Notes: generated by a model not told the origin, from the letters alone. 5,036 nt of DNA from Aliterella sp. RAGGC_92 (GCA_030826005.1 JAPJOW010000274.1:1-5036); one strand, 5' to 3'. Counted from the stretch's first letter, positions 1 through 5,036 are shown. A program made the numbers and translations.

Positions 1-34
1 GTATAAAGCCTAAACTTTAGAGCCATTTTTTCTG

Positions 35-1027
35 CTACTTTAAAATTGTTTTAATATTAGATTTTATTTTTTTCCGAAACTCCGCAAAAAGGGTATAAGA
101 AATGTTGGAATATATAATTTGACCAGTTGAATCTAGATGCGCTCTAGCCAGCCTTCCTCCCCAAATAAATTTTTCGTGGGAAGGATTGCCAGGATCGGTA
201 TTAAATGCGTGTAGCCCTATCTCAGTATATGTAGCAGAACCACCGCGCACTCCACGTACTTTTTCAGAACCTCGATCCTTAAGCCGCCAATTTTCTAACC
301 ATTCCCATACATTACCGCCTTGATCGTACGTTCCATAATAGCTAGAGGCATATACATAATCTCCTACATTAGTCAGAAAATCTGGTTTGCCTATTGAAAA
401 TGTCTCTTGTAGATAATTTACAGAATGCTGGTTTCCTGGTGGCGCAGCATTATTGGGTAAATCGTCAGTTCTTACCGGATAATCCCAATATTTTCGTTTT
501 CCTTGTTTTGTGGGATCGTAATGGGCGGCTTTATACCATTCATACTCATTAGGAATCCAGTAGAGGGCTTTTTTGTTTCTCCCAAATGGTAGTTTTTTGT
601 AGTCAACTGAATCTTGATAATTTTTAGGAAAATAGCGCGTATCATACGCACCTTGTTTATTTGTACCTTCAGTTGTACCTAACTTAGATTGCCCCGTACA
701 GGGTTTTCCATAATGATACCAATTAGCCATACGAGCTAGATCGTACCAAGAAATATATACCACAGGCTTTTTGCCATAGTTGGGTTTTGAGCAGTATGTA
801 AAAGAACCTTCTCGCTCAATTCTGTCAATCCCACCAAATAATCCCTGGGTCATACTAGGGCTATATAGTGAATAGGGATCTTTGAATTTGGCGATCGCAT
901 TTAAGAATTCTGCGTATTCATCGTTAGTTATCTCATATTTGCCAATCTCGTAAATGTAGGGAACGTAGCCAAAACCATAAATTGGATCGTTTTGATTCCC
1001 TGGATCGCTTATAACTAAAAATTCCAT
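35..1027 (-). CDS. SUMF1/FGE-sulfatase-fold protein, paralogue 1 (non-FGE, function unknown)
   Basis: This gene encodes a 330-residue protein of the formylglycine-generating enzyme (SUMF1/EgtB/PvdO) fold. Visible blocks are GKYEITNDEYAEFLNA (about residues 29-44), PVVYISWYDLARMANW (88-103), YWIPNEYEWYKAAHYDP (156-172), DQGGNVWEW (235-243) and RGGS (261-264). The usual closing GFR motif reads GGR (290-292), and a basic tail of about 30 residues follows the domain. The only cysteines are C79 and C110, so the C-terminal cysteine pair that binds copper in true FGE is absent, and formylglycine formation is unlikely. There is no signal peptide or membrane segment. The frame stays open to a TTG at 1055-1057, but I chose the ATG at 1025-1027 because it aligns with the MEF start of the neighbouring paralogue and the extra ten residues overlap an inverted repeat. 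Neither start has a clear Shine-Dalgarno site. It is the second gene of a probable operon, 83 bases after paralogue 2. Family assignment is firm; the role is unknown. Confidence 0.86.
   Translation of the reverse strand: MEFLVISDPGNQNDPIYGFGYVPYIYEIGKYEITNDEYAEFLNAIAKFKDPYSLYSPSMTQGLFGGIDRIEREGSFTYCSKPNYGKKPVVYISWYDLARMANWYHYGKPCTGQSKLGTTEGTNKQGAYDTRYFPKNYQDSVDYKKLPFGRNKKALYWIPNEYEWYKAAHYDPTKQGKRKYWDYPVRTDDLPNNAAPPGNQHSVNYLQETFSIGKPDFLTNVGDYVYASSYYGTYDQGGNVWEWLENWRLKDRGSEKVRGVRGGSATYTEIGLHAFNTDPGNPSHEKFIWGGRLARAHLDSTGQIIYSNISYTLFAEFRKKIKSNIKTILK
891..898. repeat. HIP1 octamer GCGATCGC
   Basis: This is one of three copies of the cyanobacterial highly iterated palindrome in the window; the others are at 1399-1406 and 4331-4338. 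All three lie inside coding sequence. They are the main evidence for a cyanobacterial source. Confidence 0.85.
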
Positions 1028-1043
1028 TTTTACAGCGCAGTTA

Positions 1044-1081
1044 AAAAACTGTGACAATTTAATATATTTAGAACAGTTTTT
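1044..1081. repeat. Inverted repeat between the two SUMF1-like genes
   Basis: AAAAACTGT (1044-1052) and ACAGTTTTT (1073-1081) form perfect 9-base arms around a 20-base loop, in the 83-base gap between the stop of paralogue 2 and the ATG of paralogue 1. On the minus strand the right-hand arm ends in a T run, so it resembles a weak terminator or attenuator, although the loop is large and the stem poor in G+C. A competing small hairpin, CAGTT-AAAA-AACTG (1038-1051), shares one arm. The structure ends about 16 bases before the downstream ATG and could set the relative level of the second gene. Confidence 0.45.
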
Positions 1082-1110
1082 GCAAATCTATAAGCAGATA
1101 TCAAATAAAC

Positions 1111-1983
1111 TTACGAGCTAGAGTGACTTTTAGCTACTCTAAATCCAAAAATATACAACTTGTGATCGCTATATTCAGAATCAATATTCAGGCGCGAGAG
1201 GGCGTGATCGAAGTTTGTTGCACCTCCACCTCTAACCCATCGATGCTTTTTATTATTGCGTAAAGTTTCTACCCACTCCCATACATTACCGCCTTGATCT
1301 AAAGTTCCGTAATAACTTGTGGCGTTTCTATAACTACCAACGGGAGTTAAGTAAGGTGCGGGTGCAGCCCATTGGAAGTCATAATAATTAGCAGAAAAGC
1401 GATCGCCTGGAGGAGGTAAAGCGTGAGGTTTAGTATCGCTTTGCGTTGGGTATAACCAGTATCCTCCTATTCCATCTTTTAAAGGATCGAAATACGCGGC
1501 TTTATTCCATTCATCTAATGTAGGAATCCAGTATTTTGCTCCTGGATTATGCGTCTCAACTTTTTGAACATCGCGCCCAGCAGAAAATATAGAGGTATTA
1601 TATGCTCCTATTTCAAAATTTCCTTCCGTTGTACCTAATACAGATTCTCCTGTTTCTGGTTCGCCAAAGTGCAACCAATTACAAAAACGTGCAGCATCAA
1701 ACCAAGAAACATAAACTACAGGGAGATCGCGATATTCTGCTAATGGCTCATAAAAATAACCCTCGTCTTTTTTGATGCGTTCGATCCCGCCAAATAATCC
1801 ATTCTCCATATTTATGTTGTATAAACCATAGGAATCGGAGTAAATAGCAGTAGCATTCAAAAATCTAGCATATTGAGCATTAGTAATCTGATGCTTGCCT
1901 ATTTCAAAAATGTATTCTACCTTACCAGAATTAGTAATGGGGTCTGGAATGTTCCCAGGATTTTCAATCAGTACAAATTCCAT
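1111..1983 (-). CDS. SUMF1/FGE-sulfatase-fold protein, paralogue 2 (non-FGE, function unknown)
   Basis: This gene encodes a 290-residue protein that is essentially a single SUMF1-type domain from end to end. It aligns along its whole length with the downstream gene, roughly half identical by eye. Landmarks are EIGKHQITNAQYARFLNA (about 27-44), PVVYVSWFDAARFCNW (88-103), YWIPTLDEWNKAAYFDP (151-167), GYWLYPTQSD (174-183), DQGGNVWEW (229-237), RGGG (251-254) and a canonical GFR near the end (280-282). The only cysteine is C101, in the middle of the domain, so the FGE copper-binding cysteine pair is missing. The iron-binding DinB-type domain of EgtB is also absent. Related bacterial proteins often carry a signal peptide and a PEP-CTERM tail; this one has neither and should be cytoplasmic. 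The ATG at 1981-1983 is the only sensible start, just ahead of the domain, with no Shine-Dalgarno site. A strong promoter lies about 70 bases upstream. Possible roles are ligand binding or an undetermined modification; the sequence does not decide. Confidence 0.89.
   Translation of the reverse strand: MEFVLIENPGNIPDPITNSGKVEYIFEIGKHQITNAQYARFLNATAIYSDSYGLYNINMENGLFGGIERIKKDEGYFYEPLAEYRDLPVVYVSWFDAARFCNWLHFGEPETGESVLGTTEGNFEIGAYNTSIFSAGRDVQKVETHNPGAKYWIPTLDEWNKAAYFDPLKDGIGGYWLYPTQSDTKPHALPPPGDRFSANYYDFQWAAPAPYLTPVGSYRNATSYYGTLDQGGNVWEWVETLRNNKKHRWVRGGGATNFDHALSRLNIDSEYSDHKLYIFGFRVAKSHSSS
1399..1406. repeat. HIP1 octamer GCGATCGC
   Basis: Second copy of the palindrome, within SUMF1-like paralogue 2 (codons of PGDRFS). 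The aligned place in paralogue 1 (PGNQHS) does not have it, so this site arose or was lost after the duplication. Confidence 0.85.
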
Positions 1984-2051
1984 ATAAACATTTAATTAAA
2001 TTTATGAGGTGCAAAGCTTGTTACAAACATCAATTATTTAGGATAATGAAG

Positions 2052-2075
2052 ATTATAGTTAGTATCTACTATAAT
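2052..2075. promoter_or_regulatory. Dyad overlapping the promoter, candidate operator
   Basis: ATTATAGT (2052-2059) and ACTATAAT (2068-2075) are perfect 8-base inverted repeats separated by 8 bases. The dyad covers the -10 box and most of the spacer of the minus-strand promoter and touches its -35 box. A dimeric regulator bound here would block RNA polymerase. Part of the symmetry may arise simply because both arms contain TATAAT-like sequence, which also places a TATAAT on the plus strand at 2070-2075. Confidence 0.35.
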
Positions 2076-2080
2076 GTTAA
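2052..2080 (-). promoter_or_regulatory. Sigma-70-type promoter of the SUMF1-like gene pair
   Basis: Read on the minus strand, TTAACA (complement of 2075-2080, five of six matches to the -35 consensus) is followed by exactly 17 bases and then a perfect TATAAT (complement of 2052-2057). Transcription would start near 2045, giving an untranslated leader of about 60 bases before the ATG at 1983. It is the best promoter match I found in the window and faces the two SUMF1-like genes, which supports their transcription as a unit separate from the oxidase gene. This is a sequence match only. Confidence 0.65.
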
Positions 2081-2136
2081 AAAAATTCAAGTTTTTTAAG
2101 CTTGTTTTTATTTGACGATGAAGCTTAATATTTGTA

Positions 2137-2169
2137 ATAGAAAAATTCCGCAATCCCGAATTTTTCTAT
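2137..2169. repeat. Perfect 12-base-pair hairpin in the non-coding spacer
   Basis: ATAGAAAAATTC (2137-2148) and GAATTTTTCTAT (2158-2169) are exact inverted repeats with a 9-base loop. Neither strand shows a T run outside the stem, so it is not a standard intrinsic terminator, though the AT-rich stem itself supplies T5. It lies about 60 bases upstream of the -35 box of the SUMF1-like pair and about 480 bases beyond the end of the oxidase gene. Confidence 0.5.
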
Positions 2170-2406
2170 GATTATCCCTTTGCAGCAACCCAAGCTTCTT
2201 GTTATCACCTTGTCCCCTTGTCTACTCCTCTTTCATCCTTTAGATCAGCAACGCCAAAAATTCTTATAGTATAACTGATAACAGTAAAAGCAGATTTTAC
2301 CCTAGAAAAAATATCTATCTGACAAAGATACTCAAGTTTCTAAAATCATCAGGTTTGAGTTGAGAAAAAAATTAGGTCGTTATCGATTTACTTAAGTTGC
2401 TTACAC

Positions 2407-2447
2407 TAAACTTCGTGGCTTCAGCCTGCCTAGCTCACCTAAGTTTA
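2407..2447. repeat. Stem-loop with inner GGCT/AGCC hairpin
   Basis: TAAACTT (2407-2413) and AAGTTTA (2441-2447) are perfect 7-base inverted repeats. The enclosed loop holds a smaller GGCT-TC-AGCC palindrome (2417-2426). It sits directly beside the next stem-loop, so the two may belong to one compact repeated element. No function is evident. Confidence 0.35.
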
Positions 2448-2455
2448 AAACCCGC

Positions 2456-2506
2456 AAGTCTTATAGCTAAAGTTGGTTTAAGCCAACTTTAAAAAAATTT
2501 AGACTT
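2456..2506. repeat. Nested stem-loop, candidate dispersed intergenic repeat
   Basis: An inner stem of nine perfect pairs, TAAAGTTGG (2468-2476) with CCAACTTTA (2483-2491), has a 6-base loop. Outer arms AAGTCT (2456-2461) and AGACTT (2501-2506) bracket it. The tract after the stem on the plus strand is A7, the wrong composition for a plus-strand terminator, and no T run follows it on the minus strand. Nested palindromes of this kind are typical of small non-autonomous mobile or intergenic repeat elements in cyanobacteria, but family membership cannot be shown from one copy. Confidence 0.45.
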
Positions 2507-2549
2507 TTGAAAGAAGTCAACTTTCCTAGTAGGTTTCCTCGATTTATGA

Positions 2550-2586
2550 AGATAAAGAGAGGAGATAAAAATCACTCTCTTTATCT
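2550..2586 (-). terminator. Hairpin downstream of the oxidase gene, possible transcript end
   Basis: AGATAAAGAGAG (2550-2561) and CTCTCTTTATCT (2575-2586) are exact 12-base inverted repeats with a 13-base loop, starting about 63 bases past the oxidase stop codon. An alternative 8-base pairing, GAGATAAA (2562-2569) with TTTATCTC (2580-2587), is also available, so two forms compete. On the minus strand no clear T run follows the stem, so this is better described as a 3'-end or RNA-stabilising structure than a certain intrinsic terminator. Confidence 0.4.
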
Positions 2587-2649
2587 CTTTAGCCTCAACA
2601 ATTACTGACAACCTAGTTGCTTTAAGCATCTCACCACGTATGTGTTAGC

Positions 2650-4605
2650 TCAACTAATCTGGATGATTTTGGCTACGGAGGGTACACCATTGCCATTTAA
2701 GATAAATAACATATAGTAACCTGGTGGACTCAAGTTGACTTTCGTCGGAGTCGTAACCAAAAGCCCCCCTGCGGCAGGAGTGAAACTCAAGCGGTTGATT
2801 CTCTGACCTGCATTAAACTGATGAGTCGTTGAGGAGAGCCGTATCCACGTTACTTTGGCGATACTTGCTGCATCCGGTGTTTGTACAGTAAAGGTTTGAC
2901 CATAACTGACATTTGTAGGGGCAGAAGTAATTACAGGGCGCGTACCCTTAAATAGATAAGGCGGCGAGTAGATTTCTGCATCGTAGTTACCTTGTTTGGT
3001 AAGGGGATCGTCTGCGGCACCATTTCCTATCGGTAGACCTCCACCGGCTAAAACTACGCGCCCATCTGGCAACAATACTGCCGTTGAGTGGTAGGTTCGC
3101 CGCTTTTGCATACTAGCAACGGTCGTCCACTGGGTTGTTTGCGGGTCCCATATCTCCGCAGCAAGTACAGCGTTGGTAGTATTGTTGAAACTGTCTGAGC
3201 TAGTACCACCGGTTACAAGGACTTTTTCATCCGGCAGCAGTGTAGCGTTATGGTGTCGCCGCGCAAACTGCATAGGAAATACAGGTATCCAATTATTAGA
3301 CGTGAACAGTTCAACAACTTCAGAAGTTTTAGTCGGTGGGCCATATCTATCATTACTGCCACCAACAATTAATACCTTACCATCGCCATACATTACAGAC
3401 GTTCCATAATAGCGGTTGCCGAATTTACTGTTGGAGATTGTAATCCATTTGCCAGTTCCCGTAGTATCTAGGGCGCGTGTGGTCTGAGTGGGACCGGAGT
3501 TAAAAATCCTACCACTAGGAGCGACAAAGTTCCAAGCATAGGGGTTGACAGGCAGACCCAGCGCCGCACTACTTAGAGTTCTTAAACTCTGAGTGCCGCC
3601 AGCTTCCCAAACTTGAGAAATTTTGTTCAAAGCACTGCTAGTAATACTCCCGCCAACTATCACTCCTTCTCCATTTCCGTTATAAGTGACCGTAGGATAC
3701 CAGCGACCTGAGTTCATTTTATTGGGGTATGAATTCCATCGGTTGGTAATGAAATCATAAACATTGATATCTCGCGAACCATCACCGGCTGTGCCAGTTG
3801 AGTGTCCTCCGGCTATCAATAATCTGCCACTGGGAGCAAAGTCGTGACCGCCACAAAAGATGTCAGTTAGTAGAGAGCCAGCTTGTCCAAACGACGGTGA
3901 ATTGGTGAAGGTGTTTGTAGCTGGATTCCATAACGTATATTGTGGAGGGTTGCCTAACGCCAACTTGGGGCGAGTCCAAGCCAGTACATTACCATTAGGA
4001 CCGACAGCCATATGAATCGCAACGAGCGGCCAGTCGAAAGGAGCTTGCCATTGTCCTGCTATTATTGGGTCAGATAATTGGGCTAATTTTGCACCTAAAG
4101 TTTTAGGTAAGGGTTTTGCGGCTAAAGCTTTAGGTAGGCGAAGTTGAGAAGTTAAAGTCTCCTGCCTGACTTTTGGGCAAGCGTATTCTTCCTCTGGAGC
4201 AGGGTTAGCGCAGATTTCTTCCCGAATTTGCTGGGTTCTAGCTTCGCGCTTTGCCAAGTCATCTTGCTTCTCCTTCTTTTTAGTTGAACTCAAATCATCT
4301 TGAGCAATTTGACCACTGAGGACGAGATTTGCGATCGCTTTGTCTTTTTGAACTTGCTTAAGTGTAATTAATCCTGCTTCTTCAAGTCCATGATCGCATT
4401 CTTTCTCAAGTTCTTTGTACTCATCTTTAAGCTTCTGTTTTATTTCGCGCTTGCTAGTGCCAGTCGCAACTATCTGGGCTTCTTCTTGCAAGACATCTAT
4501 ACAAACATCAACATTATGAGCTTTGAGCGGAAGTATAAAACAAAAATTCTCGAAGGCAATGATACTTGTTGCTATTAGCAAAAAACGATTAGCTTTACTG
4601 TTCAT
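2650..4605 (-). CDS. Secreted galactose oxidase/glyoxal oxidase-like copper radical oxidase (AA5-like, DUF1929 C-terminal domain)
   Basis: The product has 651 residues. Residues 1-29 look like a signal peptide ending LKA before H30, although E19 in the hydrophobic stretch is atypical. Residues 30-178 are a Lys/Glu-rich, probably helical extension. The oxidase part starts near GQWQAPFDWPLVAIHMA (184-200). Propeller strands ending in paired glycines appear near 266, 318, 415, 466 and 521, with a sixth, looser one near 370. A galactose-oxidase-like E-set domain (DUF1929) covers about 554-651 and contains YSPPYLFKG (546-554) and a GYYMLFILNGNGVPS block (629-643). The copper-radical residues of glyoxal/galactose oxidase can all be placed: C251 in FCGGH, Y303 in RWYPT (expected thioether pair), Y505-H506 in RTYHS, and H595 in TTHQF. 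Family members oxidise alcohols or aldehydes with O2, giving H2O2. RWYPT resembles glyoxal oxidase more than galactose oxidase, but the substrate cannot be read from sequence. The ATG start has an AAAAGG site seven bases upstream. The gene stands alone on its strand here. Confidence 0.93.
   Translation of the reverse strand: MNSKANRFLLIATSIIAFENFCFILPLKAHNVDVCIDVLQEEAQIVATGTSKREIKQKLKDEYKELEKECDHGLEEAGLITLKQVQKDKAIANLVLSGQIAQDDLSSTKKKEKQDDLAKREARTQQIREEICANPAPEEEYACPKVRQETLTSQLRLPKALAAKPLPKTLGAKLAQLSDPIIAGQWQAPFDWPLVAIHMAVGPNGNVLAWTRPKLALGNPPQYTLWNPATNTFTNSPSFGQAGSLLTDIFCGGHDFAPSGRLLIAGGHSTGTAGDGSRDINVYDFITNRWNSYPNKMNSGRWYPTVTYNGNGEGVIVGGSITSSALNKISQVWEAGGTQSLRTLSSAALGLPVNPYAWNFVAPSGRIFNSGPTQTTRALDTTGTGKWITISNSKFGNRYYGTSVMYGDGKVLIVGGSNDRYGPPTKTSEVVELFTSNNWIPVFPMQFARRHHNATLLPDEKVLVTGGTSSDSFNNTTNAVLAAEIWDPQTTQWTTVASMQKRRTYHSTAVLLPDGRVVLAGGGLPIGNGAADDPLTKQGNYDAEIYSPPYLFKGTRPVITSAPTNVSYGQTFTVQTPDAASIAKVTWIRLSSTTHQFNAGQRINRLSFTPAAGGLLVTTPTKVNLSPPGYYMLFILNGNGVPSVAKIIQIS
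4091..4140 (-). repeat. Imperfect 27-base direct repeat inside the oxidase gene
   Basis: Copies at 4091-4113 and 4118-4140 match at 18 of 23 positions with a period of 27 bases, so the reading frame is kept. They encode LPKALAAKP followed by LPKTLGAKL (about residues 157-174), a Leu/Pro/Ala/Lys linker between the charged N-terminal extension and the propeller. It looks like an in-frame duplication that lengthened the linker. Confidence 0.6.
4331..4338. repeat. HIP1 octamer GCGATCGC
   Basis: Third copy, within the codons of the charged N-terminal extension of the oxidase (KAIAN, about residues 89-93). Its presence there suggests the extension is native to a cyanobacterial genome rather than recently imported. 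Confidence 0.85.
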
Positions 4606-4618
4606 ATCTATACCTTTT
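4606..4618 (-). promoter_or_regulatory. Ribosome binding site of the oxidase gene
   Basis: On the minus strand AAAAGG (complement of 4613-4618) lies seven bases before the ATG at 4603-4605. It is a partial Shine-Dalgarno match, but the only one seen ahead of any of the three genes, and it supports the chosen start. Confidence 0.5.
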
Positions 4619-4804
4619 CTAAAGTTGTTTTAAAGTATTGTCGGATTTAACACAGTAGTAATCTGAATGTTTTTAGATTGAAACCAGCAATTGATTTTTG
4701 CAAAGTTAAACATTTACATACTTGACAAAAGCGTAACTAAGTAACAGAGTTACTCCTTTACCAGTTTGCTGAGAAAGACGTAAAGAACGGTCATTTTCTT
4801 AGGC

Positions 4805-4915
4805 TTATTTACTAGCTCTAGTAATATTTTTATCAGTAATTTGCCCCTCATAAAAACAATCTAATATGTCTTTACTCCAAGCTTTTTTGCTCTGATATCC
4901 TGTCAACCATTGCCA
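4805..4915 (-). pseudogene. Possible short coding remnant (36 codons, no ATG)
   Basis: A minus-strand frame from 4915 to a TAA at 4805-4807 reads like the end of a real protein: W-rich, then SKKAWSKDILDCFYEGQITD (codons 9-28) and a basic end. It has mixed, protein-like composition, unlike random AT-rich spacer. A TGA at 4916-4918 precedes it and no ATG exists; the only possible start is a TTG (4904-4906). I do not recognise the family. It could be the decayed 3' end of a gene, or chance. Immediately upstream, a different frame is open for about 24 codons, which would fit a frameshifted remnant. Confidence 0.2.
4810..4823. repeat. Short palindrome TACTAG-CT-CTAGTA
   Basis: Perfect arms at 4810-4815 and 4818-4823 are separated by two bases and extend to seven pairs at 4809-4824. 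It lies about 205 bases upstream of the oxidase start and within the possible coding remnant. It could be a protein-binding site, but nothing else supports this. Confidence 0.25.
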
Positions 4916-5036
4916 TCAATTGCCAAAAGAATGTTTTAAAAATTACTCAGTATCTTCCTAGCTATTTATTTTTTATCAACTTAATAAAATCCTCTCCTAA
5001 CAAATAGTAAAAAGCATTTAATTTACTCTACCTAAT

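Larger units (their letters stand above)
1984..2649. other. Non-coding spacer of about 670 bases between the oxidase gene and the SUMF1-like pair
   Basis: No convincing gene is present. From the left it holds the leader and promoter of the SUMF1-like pair (to 2080), the 12-base-pair hairpin at 2137-2169, a pyrimidine-rich plus-strand stretch at about 2186-2240 with two period-8 copies of CCTTGTC (2208-2222) resembling the short tandem repeats of cyanobacterial spacers, a featureless AT-rich part (about 2260-2400), and a palindrome cluster at 2407-2586. The stretch 2587-2649 shows nothing beyond the untranslated 3' end of the oxidase transcript. Confidence 0.6.
4606..5036. other. Upstream region of the oxidase gene, about 430 bases without a clear gene
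   Basis: This stretch holds the oxidase ribosome site, a small hairpin AGTAAC-AGA-GTTACT (4740-4754), the TACTAG palindrome and the possible coding remnant at 4805-4915. I searched the minus strand for a -35/-10 pair leading to the oxidase gene and found no good match; TTGTCA (complement of 4722-4727) has no -10 partner at suitable spacing. From 4919 to the window end it is AT-rich with stops in all frames that I read. Confidence 0.5.

Noticed and set aside
1..34. Terminator after SUMF1-like paralogue 1
   Set aside because: Only a 5-base stem (TAAAG/CTTTA, 4-19) is visible and the window ends, so no terminator can be supported.
1028..1057. TTG start that would add ten residues to SUMF1-like paralogue 1
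   Set aside because: The ATG at 1025-1027 matches the start of paralogue 2, and the extra codons overlap an inverted repeat with no ribosome site ahead of the TTG.
1054..1092. Possible second promoter for paralogue 1 (TTGCAA-17-TTAAAT, minus strand)
   Set aside because: Each box matches only four of six consensus positions and overlaps the inverted repeat; in such AT-rich sequence this is weak.
2168..2269. Plus-strand 33-codon ATG frame with a hydrophobic middle
   Set aside because: The start codon overlaps the end of the 12-pair hairpin, there is no ribosome site, and the sequence comes from a pyrimidine-rich repeat-like stretch typical of spacers.
3173..3409. Plus-strand open frame of 78 codons
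   Set aside because: It lies entirely inside the oxidase gene on the opposite strand, has no recognisable domain, and the oxidase frame is strongly supported by its active-site motifs.
4390..4578. Plus-strand open frame of 62 codons, hydrophobic at its start
   Set aside because: It is antisense to the signal peptide and charged extension of the oxidase. The Lys/Glu-rich codons on the minus strand read as Phe/Leu on the plus strand, which explains the apparent membrane segment.
4722..4750. TTGACA on the plus strand as a promoter
   Set aside because: The place for a -10 box 17 bases on reads CAGAGT, and no plus-strand gene follows in the window.
4750..4851. Minus-strand 33-codon ATG frame, Lys/Leu-rich
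   Set aside because: No ribosome site and no known family; it overlaps the more protein-like frame at 4805-4915, and its composition is what AT-rich DNA gives by chance.

Overview
The window looks like AT-rich chromosomal DNA from a cyanobacterium. The main evidence is three copies of the octamer GCGATCGC (HIP1, the highly iterated palindrome of cyanobacterial genomes) at 891-898, 1399-1406 and 4331-4338. Weak or absent Shine-Dalgarno sites and the protein families fit this. No RNA gene, CRISPR array, transposase or phage gene is visible.

Layout: all three convincing genes lie on the minus strand, so they are read from right to left. Positions 4605-2650 encode a 651-residue secreted beta-propeller protein of the galactose oxidase/glyoxal oxidase type (copper radical oxidase, CAZy AA5-like). 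Every residue of the family's copper-radical site can be placed. It carries an unusual charged N-terminal extension of about 150 residues. Downstream of it, 2649-1984 is a roughly 670-base non-coding stretch. It holds several perfect hairpins and, at its left end, a very good sigma-70-type promoter with an overlapping dyad. That promoter faces two tandem paralogues (1983-1111 and 1027-35) of the formylglycine-generating enzyme/SUMF1 fold. Both lack the paired C-terminal cysteines of true formylglycine-generating enzymes, and both lack signal peptides. They probably form a two-gene operon with an 83-base gap that holds an inverted repeat.

The right end (4606-5036) is non-coding apart from a possible short degraded coding remnant at 4805-4915.

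How the parts work together: the oxidase probably acts outside the cytoplasmic membrane, oxidising alcohols or aldehydes and giving H2O2. The SUMF1-like pair is predicted to be cytoplasmic and has no assignable reaction. The hairpin-rich gap and the separate promoter suggest the pair is transcribed independently of the oxidase, so I see no firm functional link. I did not find a clearly new multi-gene system. The most unusual items are the cysteine-less SUMF1 pair, the N-terminal extension of the oxidase, and the palindrome-rich spacer.
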